A DNA stretch of 64,000 bases, from the NCBI GenBank assembly GCA_021018995.1, contig CM037595.1:96623491-96687490 (forward strand), read 5' to 3'. Positions 53,474 to 64,000 of this stretch are shown piece after piece. This DNA comes from Chloranthus sessilifolius. Its lineage: Eukaryota > Streptophyta > Magnoliopsida > Chloranthales > Chloranthaceae. Numbering within the stretch: position 1 is the stretch's first letter; each line of letters starts with the position of its first letter. Both the position numbers and the translations under genes were made by a program. Under the pieces are notes generated by a model. That model was not told the DNA's origin and did no database searches. It saw nothing but the letters and a program-made list of their open reading frames with translations.

Positions 53474-56400
53474 TCAAACCCAAGCTTCTCCTCCTCCTCT
53501 GGAATCGACAATACTAAGGCCTCCGGATTTTTTAACTGGCTTGCTCAACTGAAACACAGGGTGCCTGCAAAGCTTCCTCACTCCTTTCCTCAAACTAAGT
53601 CGATCCAAAAAGCTTTCAACATCCCTACTGCCATACCCATTTTCAGCATCCCGGTTGTCACACTTATTGGGCGGCGTTCCCTTTGAAATGAATTTGTATT
53701 CTTCATCAACTTCACTGTCCTTTCGAAAGCTCCTAAAACTCTCTTCAGTGTCACTTTCTAGTCTATCTTCAGGGCTGCGTAAAAAGTTACCCAAGACAGA
53801 CCTGCTATAAACACAAGCATCCATTGTCTTATTGTTGGATCCGCCACCGGTTTTGTCTATCAACGTTGATGAATTGGGATCTTCTTTGTCACTGGGAGAT
53901 TCCGAGCAGGATGAGAACGCTCCAGATTTTGCAGCTGAGTTTTCTCGCTCTCGCAGCGTTTTTACGATCAGGGTCTTCAGAAAGTTCATCACTTGCACTG
54001 CATGGATCAAAGCAGTTAAGGGGTCCGCCATCTGCAGAAGGGAACAATTAAAGCAACCTGAGAAAGGTCAATATTGGATTGGGAGCACATATAAGACACC
54101 CCAAAAATCGACAAGTACCAACTACTATGATATTTATCAGCTTTGTATAGAGTAGTACAATGTCAATTTTTGTATTGTCATAGTAAATAATAAGAAACAG
54201 TTAAAAAAATAGAAATAGAGAGAAAATCTGAAATAATAAATGTCATGTTTCTAATGCAACAATATGGCATTTATGTATGTGTGTGTGTGTATAGGGTAAA
54301 GATAGCCTGGTACCATGGACCAGGTAACTTACCTGTCCCACACTAATTTGCAGCCACGTGGCACCCAATCACATGATCGAATGCCATTGATAAGAGAGGC
54401 TCGATGAACACAATTATTTTGGGAAAAAAATAAAATTAAAATATATAAAAGAATAAAACCATGTAGTCAAAAGAGTCAATTGCATGTAAAATGAACGGTA
54501 AAACTACTTTTTTCTTTTTTTGATCGATAACGGTAAAACTACATTTAGACTTACCGTTCACTTCTTACCACAGTTGACGCCATTGATGATGCAGTTTTAT
54601 ATACTTTAATTTTAATTTTACAAATAGTAATGATCATCGAGCCACTCCTATCCATGACACCTGATCATGAGATTGGGTGCCACGGGGCTGCAAATCAGCA
54701 TGGGACCAGTTAAGTTACCCGGTCCATGGTACCAGGCTACCTTTACCCATAACCCATATATATAGTGATATAAAATTCATTAGGGTAATAGGGTGAGGCA
54801 TGTCATCTCTCATACTGGAACCTCAGTACAAGTACGACTCAGCAGGGATTTAAAACTTGACGCAGAAAGCTTTAGGGAACAGACTTTCAATAACCTGAGT
54901 CATGTTGGGTGCAAAAACCATAGCAATGTTGCGTGCATTCATCTTGTTGTGATGCTCGTGTTGCACAACATCTGCCATCAGATTGATGGCCCAATCAAGC
55001 AATGCAGCTTCTGTAGGTGGCAGTGTTACCACAAGTTGTGCAGCCTCTTCTTCGGTGGTGCAATGCATTACCTGATCTGGAGTAAGGGAGTCAAGTACCC
55101 CTGCAGGAAGTTCTCTAAGCCATGCCTACAACAGAATATGAAAACATAGTGATATGTTTTGAAAATACTGAGAATATGAAAGTTGGAATTCACGAGAGAA
55201 TATTTGTTATACATGTAATGATCAACAAAAAGAGTCATAAAATACCTTCATAGCAAGATGTTTTGTAGAAATAAAATGGAATATGGTTTTCAAAGATTTC
55301 AATTCTATTGCTAAGCTTCTTAGGATAAAGTTTCTTTGAAGGTCTAGCTATGTATATATTTCTACTTTGACCTACATTAGTTAAAATGATGTAGAAACCC
55401 TAACTAGAGCAATGTAGCAATGCACAACAAAGATAAGCAAACACACTAAAATTTCTGATAAGAGAAGTATATTGAAAATTAAAGCTCAACCTCCAAAATG
55501 GAGGATTTCTGGATTTACATAGGCCAGATTTGTTAACAGTTCTGATACAAATTGAAAATTCACCGCTGGGATCAACTGTACCAGTACCGGTAGGTATAAG
55601 TTGAAGTTGCACTAAATATATACTTTGAACTCCTACTTGTACTGGTATATACAAACTGTACCAGTCTACCAGATTGTCCTGGCTAACACATTCCGGTACA
55701 AAAGCTATAATGGTTTTCAATAAAAAAATCATTGGAATTCATAGAAAATATAAGAAAAATGAGTTGTTTACGTTGTGTGTTGTGATATACAGGGAAAATA
55801 TAACATATGCTTTGTGGTTTCCCCAGATCATATCTTTTAAAATTATTTTATTTAAAAGAAATGACAATGCAGTCCAAATTTTATTACAATGTCATCATTT
55901 TTTACATAATATGATCTATGCCTTTTGAATGTCCTATCGATGATTGTTATAAAAATTCTTTTTGAATGACCAATGGTTATTAGCTACATGTCCTACAAAA
56001 AAATTCAAAAAATTACTAAAAAAATCATTTCTGAATGACTTTTTTAGGAAGCAATTGCCTTGGAATGTACCATTTATAGGTTTAAAATGATACTTATTGA
56101 GATTTTAATTTCGACTTATTCGACTCTTGGTCACTTAAAAAAAATCATTTAAATTGATTTCTTTTTTCTTTTCTTCCAAGGTCTAGTTCTTACCGTTTTA
56201 TACAGCTCGCTACAAACAAGATAATGTCAGGTGGTATAAACCTAAGATGTTCATGCATGTTTTTAATTAAGCCTTTCTCGCTTAGTGAGGCAATATCGGA
56301 AGCTAATGGGTAGCAACATCCACTACCAACAGATATTTTAACCCATCATCTTGACTCAATAGTACGACGTAGCTTGCAAATAAAACATTAAACTTTATAC

Positions 56401-58185
56401 CTGATAACAAGTTAATAGAATACAGATATAACAGTAAAAATCACCCTAGTGAAAAAATTGCAAAGTCTTCTCATAATAGAAGACACCTATTTGGTGGCCA
56501 ATGCACTACCTTACTATGGACTTTTTCTCGATGGCATTCGTCGAAATCATGGGGCCAACTGCAAGTTCAATTAAAAGGCATGCAATACATGGGTTGGTCC
56601 CATTATCCACTGTTATCGCAATATATGGGTGGGTCCCATATATTGGATAACTAAACTAATTAATGCCCTTAATAAGGCGTTCCTGTGTCCAATCCTGCAT
56701 TGCATGCTGCATTCATTTTCAGCCTTAGATACTATGGTTCAATTATTCCCACAAAAGAGACTGCAGGAACTAGTAGTAAGGTAGCCTGATTATAACTAAT
56801 GGGTTTCCGTTTCCTCATATGAGAGACAAATTGTACTAGAGAATCTAAAATAAAAAGATGGGAATAATGGGAAAATAGTGATCAGCAAATGCATTGACTA
56901 AATGTTCCGGTTTTGGTTAGTACCTTTATCAAGCCTGCTAGACAGTGTATATCTATTCCATTTGGTACAACTCCCTTGTTTAGCTGGTTTCTGACATACT
57001 CCTCTTGACCATTCTCAGCATTAATTCTAAAAATTCCCTCTGCCTTCAAACACAACAGCAAGGATACAACATAATGAAGGTCAACAGTATCAACCACTGT
57101 TACTTAAATCGCAATTTGCTCAATTTGTTTTCGAGTTCGAAATTCCCAATTCGCTACTCTTAGGTGAAATCGATTCGTTAGGGGTAGGATGAGTTTTTAT
57201 TTATTTGTTTTTTTTTGGTAAGCTAACATGAAATTTAAATATAATTATTAATGTTAACCTATTATACAAGAATACTCACTAGCCTAGTTGGTTCGGTAAC
57301 GTGACAGTTGGTTATAAACACTTGAAGGTCGTGAGCTCAAGTTGCCCCACCTGCACTTGTTTTTCAAAACACATTTACTCAATGACACTGCAGTTCGCTC
57401 AGTTCGCCCAACCGGGACGAATTGGACTGAATCAAACGGTGAATTGGTTTGGAGTGAACCATTTCGCTATTTGAGGAGCGTATTAAGTAACACAGGTATC
57501 AACACCAATTAGCAATTGGTACAAACAGAAACATACCTGAAGGCCTCCTCGCAAATATAAGCGCCTCTGCATCAAGAGTAAAATTGTAGGCACACTGTTC
57601 CCTCTATTATCATAGGAACATTGCATAGATTTAGCAGAAACTCCAAACACACTTATGCTGCACCAAAAGAAAAATTAGGGTTGTCAAAAGGTCACTTGGT
57701 AGGAAGATCATTACAAGAGGAGCTGGAATTAGCTCACAACATTGTTCTCTAGCATTCTATAAAACACATAGTTCGAATTTCCAGATTCAAATGCAGCACG
57801 ACAAAGGAAACATGGTAGAAGATAATAACAACTATATTACAGACACAGCTAAATGAGTTGTAAATACTTCAAAAACAATGTCCAATGACAATAAAAAGAC
57901 AACCAACTAAGCCAAAGCAAAATTGATTGCTTTTGTTGCAACAAGTTCTACAAGAACAAGGTTGTACCATTATTCTCAGGCAATGATCCTACAGTAATAC
58001 AGTTCAATAAGATTGATGAAACAACATGGAAGGGGCCCTCCAGATTTAAAAGAGAAGGGCATACACTAGAAGACTAATATAACACACCCAGGCCATATAA
58101 ATGTCAAATGCAGTTAAGGATCAGCCTCTAGCTCAACTGAAAGATGGACAATGGCGCAACCTTGAGGTCGCAGATTAAATCCCAG

Positions 58186-58218
<33 letters not shown>

Positions 58219-59731
58219 TCATTCTTTGATAATCGACGTGGTAGTAAAAGCTTACTAGGGGGCAATTGATGTCTGAAATTCTAAGAAGCTAGAAGACACA
58301 ACCCAATTGGAAGGTCTTCAAATTTACAAGGAACATCTGCAGGCCCTATTTTAGTAAAGATAATCCTAGGAACACATATGGTAGCATTTCCAAAAGTTCA
58401 TTGAAATGTGGAGGTTCAAGTTGATAATTGAAGCCTTTAATGAGTACCATTTTCTTTAATGATGTCACAGAAAAATTAGGATCTCCTCGTTGAAAAATTC
58501 TCTTTCAAACTGATCTGCGATTTGAATTTTCTCCTAAGGCCAAAAAAGGAAAAAATTTGCAATCAATTTTTGAACCCATATTGCAATATGGACTTGATAT
58601 GACGATGAGTTAAAATCCTCCTCAACAGCGATTTGTACTGTGTGGTCTAAAAAGTGAGAAGGTGAGCAATTTACCTAATTCTCAAAGGGAACCCCCATTC
58701 ACCGTCGGGAATTTTGATCTATACAGCGAATTGTGCTCACCGCTATGCTTCCAACTCATATAAAAGTTCGAAGATAAATAAATAACCAAGTCTAGATTCG
58801 GCAATCATTCAGTATGGTGTCAATTCGACTTAATTCGGAAAACTTTGGGGATCATAAAATAATAACAACTTATTAAAATATACAAAAAAATGTATGTTAA
58901 CCAATTTAAAGATAAAAATGATGTCTTTAAATAACAAAACAAGTGTATTACATAATTCACATGCATTAACAATTTACAATTATTAAAAAATAATCCAAAG
59001 TATTATCAAAGCATGTATCACAATGATAAAAATTCGGAAAATTTTGCAAAAGTAGCCAAATTCCGAAAAATGGAAAAAATAGTCAAAATTTGAAATTTTC
59101 AGAGAATGGATGAATCAAGAAAATATTCAGAGGGAAAAGGTTCTGCAGACCACCTACTCGGAGAATTTTGTAACAGAGTTTACATTCACAGTCAAATTTC
59201 TACAAGTATCAGCACCAAGACTTACCGAACCATACAAATTTTCTCGATTGGAACAAAATCTATAATTAAATTAAACCAGAGACCAAGATCCCGCTACTAA
59301 TTCTCTCATCCTTATCATTAAACGATAAAAACAGAGAAGAGGAGAGAGTGAAACCTGGCACTGGGAACCCTAGGCGGCAATTCGGGCTCAAATTCAACAG
59401 GCAAACCAAGAAACCCATTGAATCGATCGAAAGTGACATGAGACACATGCCTAACCTCAGTCGGCCACCCAATCTCCATCGAACACAGATCCTGTCTCTC
59501 CACGCCACATGTCACCAACGATTTCCTCAACGTCGCCACTAGAATTGCCACCACCGAAAACTGGTGTTCACGATGGTCTCTGCTACTGCCATCTTCTTCT
59601 GAAACGTCCAACGGTGAGAGAGCCTCGTCGTCGTCTTCTTCTGCTTCTTCTTCTTGCTCGTCGTCGTTGCTGAGGTAGAGAGAAGAGGAGCTCGGTGGAC
59701 GAGAGCTTGAAGGTAGGGAGTCCTGGTTCAT
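53474..59731 (-). CDS. ROP GTPase-activating protein (CRIB plus RhoGAP domains), five exons, 468 residues
   Basis: Exons in order: 59731-59355, 57657-57537, 57043-56924, 55125-54895, 54031-53474; junctions are GT-AG and keep frame (377, 121, 120, 231, 558 nt). The protein stimulates GTP hydrolysis on plant ROP GTPases, switching off signalling in polar growth, hypoxia and defence. An acidic Ser/Glu-rich N-terminus (about 1-50) precedes the CRIB motif IGWPTEVRHVSHVTFDR (residues 87-103), which binds active ROP. The RhoGAP domain runs from about 127 to 310: FGVSAKSMQCSYDNRGNSVP, the catalytic arginine finger R172 in AEGIFRINAEN, LLDWAINLMADVVQHE and NIAMVFAPNM with conserved Asn280. The C-terminus is Ser/basic-rich (LDRLSLRKGVRKLCRHP). 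Length and domain order match plant RopGAP1-5. Key residues are present, so it appears functional. Introns of 1.7, 0.5, 1.8 and 0.86 kb hold MITE and SINE-like insertions. Confidence 0.95.
54294..54748. mobile_element. Foldback MITE in RopGAP intron 4 (455 bp)
   Basis: Ends GGGTAAAGATAGCCTGGTAC and mirror GTACCAGGCTACCTTTACCC; the arms continue through GGTGCCACG-type words (CCACGTGGCACCCAATC at the left, GATTGGGTGCCACGGGG at the right). Flanks ata/ata suggest a 3-bp duplication. Confidence 0.82.
57283..57370 (+). mobile_element. Candidate tRNA-derived SINE in RopGAP intron 2
   Basis: TAGCCTAGTTGG fits an A box and GGTCGTGAGCTCAAG a B box, spaced as in a tRNA. The tail is TTGTTTTTC. Short and decayed. 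Confidence 0.4.
58127..58216 (+). mobile_element. Candidate tRNA-derived SINE with TA-repeat tail in RopGAP intron 1
   Basis: TAGCTCAACTGAAAGATGG (A-box-like) and GAGGTCGCAGATTAAATCCC (decayed B box) are followed by a (TA)n tail at 58191-58216. Confidence 0.4.
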
Positions 59732-59820
59732 GGTTTGAGAGGGGAGGGGTAGAGTGGGAAGAAGAGGAGGGGTAGTGAGGGAAGAAGGATGTAAATTGAT
59801 TCACATGGTTGGGTTTGTAG

Positions 59821-59824
<4 letters not shown>

Positions 59825-59862
<38 letters not shown>
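59825..59862 (-). promoter_or_regulatory. (GA)19 tract, read as CT repeat, upstream of the RopGAP ATG
   Basis: An uninterrupted GA run on the plus strand about 95-130 bp upstream of the start codon. CT runs like this in plant 5' UTRs are binding sites for GAGA-binding BBR/BPC factors. Confidence 0.85.
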
Positions 59863-60776
59863 CTGGGGTTGCTTAGAAGTGGGATAAATGAATGATTGGG
59901 ACATTTTTAATGGTTTTTTGTATCCGAATACGAGAGCAGTTTACTCTACTGGCATTGGGGTGTGCTGTTGATCACGAGAGACAAACACCACATGCAGTGA
60001 TCTTGGAGTTTTATGTTGGGCAGATACAAGGAGCGTGTGTGCGCGCCAAGGAAGGAAGAAAGAGAGAGGAGAGAGGCAGCTGTATATGGGTCGGGTCGGA
60101 TCCTTAACCGACCCGCCTGAAAATACCAAATTCAATTTGTAATTGTATATCGTTATTTACATCCGTGAAATTGTAATCATACCCATTAGCAAAAACAATT
60201 TGGACCATAACTAAAAGTTGCACTTCTTAAATTGACATGTTTTTACTGTTCACACCTCACTCTTCGCACTAGTGGACTTCTGAAATTGTAATCATACCCA
60301 TTAGTGGACTCGTTCGATGCATCCCCACCGAGAGATCACAGGGTATATATATATATATATATATGATGTATTCTAATATCTGACGATGAACAATAACCGA
60401 GACTGTTGCATAGCTTCTAGCGAATCCCCACCTAATGGTTTTCATAAAATGGAAGTTGGAGTGCGCACCTTAAATTCAGTGAGGTGTGCCAATTATACGT
60501 GTTAATTGGAGTGAGTGTGCAGTTTAACAAGGCATAAATATTTAATGGTACGCAATTTTATATACCTTTATTATATGAAAGGAGAATAGAAAGGTTGAAG
60601 TGATGGATAACGACATTAAGTTTTCGAAAACGAATGCCCATCATTCATTGTTGGCCGGCTGACGAAAATAGTAAATATTTGAACTTTTTGAAGAAAACCA
60701 AATTTTAAAATATATTCCTCCCGTATGCTGTGAGAGTGTGTATGAAAGAACTGGACGAAAATATCTACCTTTTGGC
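59863..60776. other. RopGAP upstream intergenic region
   Basis: No gene seen. A (TA)11 microsatellite at 60343-60364 and a short duplication of AAATTGTAATCATACCCATT (about 60169 and 60285). Confidence 0.6.
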
Positions 60777-60958
60777 CAAGGATCAAATTTTGGCCAAAAT
60801 GACCAAAATTTCGAGTCAAATTATCGGTTTCGGTCCTCCCCGAAATGATAATTTGGATCAAAATTTCGGTCAGATTGTTGTATGGGATTGATATCGGTTC
60901 AAATTTTTGGTTTCAGTCCCCTCCAAAACTGAAATGAAACCCAAAATTTTGATCCTTG
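60777..60958. mobile_element. Small hAT-like MITE (182 bp)
   Basis: Ends CAAGGATCAAATTTTGG and, inward from the right, CAAGGATCAAAATTTTGG. The 8-bp flanks cttttggc (60769-60776) and ctttcgac (60959-60966) match at 6 of 8. It is filled with AAATTTCGG/CCGAAAT words. Confidence 0.72.
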
Positions 60959-61829
60959 CTTTCGACGCTGCATCCAACGGCCTTTGGGTTGAAATGAAGG
61001 ATGAAAACAAGTTTTTAAAAAATATAAGAATATCCATCATTTAAAACAGGCAATCTACAATGGGTGCATGGGTGTCTACTAAGTCAACACCTCAGTGTGA
61101 CTATGTGACGTGCACAGGCTTTTAATATATGAAAGTCCGTGCATTGGGTTGGGCCCAATAAGAGTCCGACCCAACCCATTTATTTGAAAATGAGAGAAAG
61201 GGTGAGAGAGAGAGGAGATGCGTGAGGTCCACTTCACCCAGCATTCAGTTCTAGCCTTAGAGTGCTTATCCTACGCACTTATTGAGAATCAGAGCTTTGG
61301 ACTTATTCCATGTGTGGGGATGCTGAACATTCTACACGCCCACATGGGATGCTCTCCAGTTTCCCACGTTAACATAGCAAAAGTTGTGAGTGGCTAATGT
61401 GCGCCGCGCCGCCCATGGCGGGAGGGACGAATATGAGCCGGGTTTGGTGTTTCTTATTTGGTTTGTTACCTTTGCAACGGATAAAATAGTTAGGTATTAG
61501 GTACATCCACCCAACCATCGCTGGCAGTGTTCAGGTCAACCAACTTCTGCCAACGTTTAATAAATTAGAGAGCTGCTGTGAGCGCACCACTTTTTTCTTG
61601 AGCACAAAAGCGAAAAATAGGAGCCTGTGCTGTGCGGATATCAAAAGCTGATTTAAAAACGCTTTTTGCTTATTAATATTTATTATGTGTGGATAGTAAA
61701 AGGTGGTGTGTAATTTAGAAATTATGTGTTGCTCGTAGCAGCCCTCATAAATTGTTCTGATTCGATAGTTTTTTACTTCTTCATTGAGTCCTAAACGAGT
61801 GATGGCATCCTTTGCCATACGTACAAAAT
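60959..61829. other. Non-coding stretch, no gene recognised
   Basis: AT-rich flanks with a GA-rich patch near 61190-61220. Nothing resembling a gene or a complete repeat was recognised. Confidence 0.5.
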
Positions 61830-62262
61830 TGGTGGCCTTTCTTCACTACAAATGCTTTTAGGGAGGCCACCAAATGCCATTTCTTTATTCAGTTACTTTT
61901 TACATTTCCAGCCAAGGTGTTCTACCATTATAATTGCTGACTGCTTTGACTTAGACAATGGAGATCATTTTCCGTTACAATATTCCACAATAAATCTTAA
62001 GATCATAGCTCCTTATCAGATGATCAGATGTTGATTCCACAAGGAACACATCCCCAAAAGTAACCGGATAATCCTTCTCACAATATGCTCATCACGATCA
62101 CTTTTGGAGATATGTGCCAATATCTGACCATCCGATAGGTGCCCCATAATTTAGGACCTCCTGTATGGAAGATTGGGAGGAAAAAGCATGTCTATCGTCT
62201 CGTTTGAGGTAGTAAACAATTTTAACTATATAGAAACCTTAGATGCTGTGACCAAAGCTTCA
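61830..62262. mobile_element. Decayed foldback MITE of the FB family
   Basis: Contains the family words CAATGGAGATCATTTTCCGT, ATCTTAAGATCATAGC and, mirrored, GGAAGATTGGGAGG and CACTTTTGGAGATATGTG. Ends are approximate. Confidence 0.6.
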
Positions 62263-62739
62263 GTTCCAATTTCTGGTACCCTATTTTTTCATCACCGAAT
62301 CATTAAATAGTCAAACGCATACTTCTAGGGATTTGCATACTAATAAATAGGTATGCCTAATTATTTTTTTAAAAAGTCACGAACAATTTCCAATTTTTTT
62401 ACAAAAAATAAAATTATTATTATTTGTAACTTTTTCAAAAAAAAATTGCAAATTTCAAGTATTATTCGCGAATTTCATGAATTTCTCAAATGTTTATCCA
62501 AATTTCCAAAAAATGTTAGTTTTTAATTAATATATTTGTATAGTTTTTATTTCTTATTTTTCTGAATTTTGTCCCATTTTTCCCAAGCCAATTTATTCTC
62601 GAACCCTAACTTGGTCATTTTGTGCGATGTGGCCCTGACACATACACAGATAAATGGGTTATTATACTTTGTGAGTGGGTCTAAATAGTAATTGACGCAA
62701 GATTTTCCTAAAGGGTGGGCACTCGATCGGTAGTTGATA

Positions 62740-62990
62740 GTTCTAGCGTAATATTTTTTTTATGTGGCACACATCTCAAAAAATGACCATAAAATCACAT
62801 GGAACACGTTAATGCTCAAGCATGATTTTAAGGTCACTTATGAGAATATGTGGCACATGGAAAAAAAAATGATCGCCTGATGATACTTCTTTGATATCAT
62901 TTGGATGAAAAATGACCTTCATCGTCTGACTCAAAAAAGAAAACACATTATGAATAGAGGAGATGGGATCATGGGCCGATGTTACATTTT
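62740..62990. mobile_element. Partial foldback MITE of the FB family
   Basis: Central part only: TATGTGGCACACATCTC, AATGACCATAAAATCACATG and mirrored TGATTTTAAGGTCACTTATG. Confidence 0.6.
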
Positions 62991-63249
62991 CCCAAGGTGT
63001 AAATAACGGTATCCAACAGTAAACTCTTTATAGAATTATAGTAGGTGGGTTATGCTATGTATGTGTAGAGAGAGAGAGAGAGAGAGTGAGTTTATAGATA
63101 TGAGATGAGGGAAACAAAAAAGAGGCCTCACATTTGACCTGGGTACTATTATTGGGAACTCTAGAATTTTTTCAAAATTATCATTGTAAATAAAGGTACC
63201 CTTTATGTTTTTATTACTCACCCAAAAAGATTGCTTTTTTACTCAACCT

Positions 63250-63600
63250 CCTCCAGCTAGTGTGCATTTACCGCCTTTGAATCAAATGATAGAGAATGTT
63301 TCTCGTCCTCATCTTCCGCACAATGGATGTAGAGATCATGGGCTTCCCATCCAACAGACAGTCTTTTATTACATGTAACACAAAATCCCAAAAAGTGACC
63401 TCAAATCATGTGACACACATGATTTTAGGGGCAGTTTTTGAGAAGTGTTCCTTGTGTAATAAAAAATTGACCGTTTGATGGTACGTCTATGATCTATAGA
63501 TCCATTGTGTGGAAGATAGAGATAAAAAATGATCTCCATAATCCAATCCAAAGGCGGTCAATGCATGCCTGTTTGAGAGCAGGGTGAGAAAGCAAACTCT
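63250..63600. mobile_element. Foldback MITE of the FB family
   Basis: ATCTTCCGCACAATGGATG and ATGTAACACAAAATCCCAAA at the left are mirrored by GATCCATTGTGTGGAAGAT and TAGGGGCAGTTTTTGAG at the right; the outer words CCGCCTTTGAATCAAATGAT and CCAATCCAAAGGCGG are also inverted. Confidence 0.72.
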
Positions 63601-63724
63601 TGGTGTGAATATAATGGTGCTCTGTAATTACACCGAACTAAATTCATCTCCTCGCTTTATTTTATTAAAGAAAAGGTACTAGTATTTACAACCAAGATTC
63701 AGTCTCAAAAACTGATGGTTCTAA

Positions 63725-63815
63725 TCTTAGCACTGTTGACTGTCTTGAATCAGAAGATGGAGATGTTTTTTCGTCCCAATCTTCCACACGATAGATCTTG
63801 AGATCAAGGTATCAA
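63725..63815. mobile_element. Single arm of the FB family followed by another repeat
   Basis: CAGAAGATGGAGATG and CCAATCTTCCACACGATAGA match FB arms; after 63808 the words ATCAAAATTGAAATCGG and CCGATACCGGTA begin, a different MITE-like repeat that runs toward the window end. Confidence 0.5.
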
Positions 63816-64000
63816 AATTGAAATCGGTGTCGGGTGTCGGTCCATGGAGGACCGAAACGACTCGACCAATACCGATGCATATTGACCGATACCGGTAACT
63901 GGTTAATTTTTTAAATCTAAAGAATAGGTTTTATCCAGCCGTCACCGCCAGCTCAATGCTCAACAGGTATTATGGGATGTAACAAGTGAAAACTAATAAT

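Noticed and set aside
53396..54155. Plus-strand open frames opposite RopGAP exon 5
   Set aside because: Shadows of the coding exon; no plant gene features of their own.

Overview
This is nuclear DNA of a flowering plant. The evidence is spliced genes of plant-specific families (a GDSL esterase/lipase with five exons, a CRIB-containing RopGAP with five exons, and the first exon of a plant-type DHHC protein S-acyltransferase), together with Ty3/gypsy, Athila-type, Ty1/copia and L1-type elements with plant hallmarks (DUF4283 in the LINE ORF1, zf-RVT and RNase H in ORF2). Nothing narrows the species further; the density of nested elements suggests a fairly large, repeat-rich genome, possibly of a woody dicot or magnoliid.

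Layout. 1-5.3 kb: decayed minus-strand Ty3/gypsy element (Gypsy-1) with its 5' LTR. 5.4-6.7 kb: 3' end of a Ty1/copia element (Copia-1). 6.7-7.1 kb: hAT-like MITE. 7.4-8.5 kb: minus-strand LINE 3' fragment. 8.9-10.56 kb: second gypsy element, LTR plus gag only (Gypsy-2). 10.56-12.17 kb: lone LTR (LTR-A). 12.2-12.7 kb: MITE pieces and a TA repeat. 12.98-13.17 kb: S-acyltransferase exon 1 on the minus strand. 13.6-34.0 kb: one L1-type LINE, bounded by an approximately 14-bp target-site duplication in front of that exon. It was later split by an 11.75-kb Athila-type element (17427-29177, 5-bp duplication) and by another lone LTR (LTR-B, 31387-33777). Removing the two insertions leaves a LINE of about 6.2 kb, a normal full length. 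35.5-37.3 kb: a hAT-like element and nested MITEs. 37.3-43.7 kb: Copia-2, with an open pol frame and a rearranged palindromic left end. 43.9-45.1 kb: a giant Mutator-like foldback element with a perfect 9-bp duplication. 46.1-48.0 kb: four adjacent foldback MITEs.

48.8-59.7 kb is the genic part. The GDSL esterase/lipase (+) and the RopGAP (-) converge tail to tail and appear intact, with MITEs and tRNA-like SINE candidates in their introns. 59.8-64 kb is the RopGAP upstream region, a small MITE and more decayed foldback copies.

The two intact genes probably act independently (a secreted lipid/ester hydrolase and a regulator of ROP GTPase signalling). The more unusual signals are in the mobile DNA. 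Four different LTR families carry clusters of short palindromes just upstream of their TATA boxes. Three LTRs begin with a hairpin about 10 nt inside their edge. Copia-2 has a left end that looks like snap-back reverse transcription. The 1.25-kb foldback element has a core made of ATCGAT-centred repeats. Interpretations of these are inference; the repeats, target-site duplications and splice junctions are read directly from the sequence.
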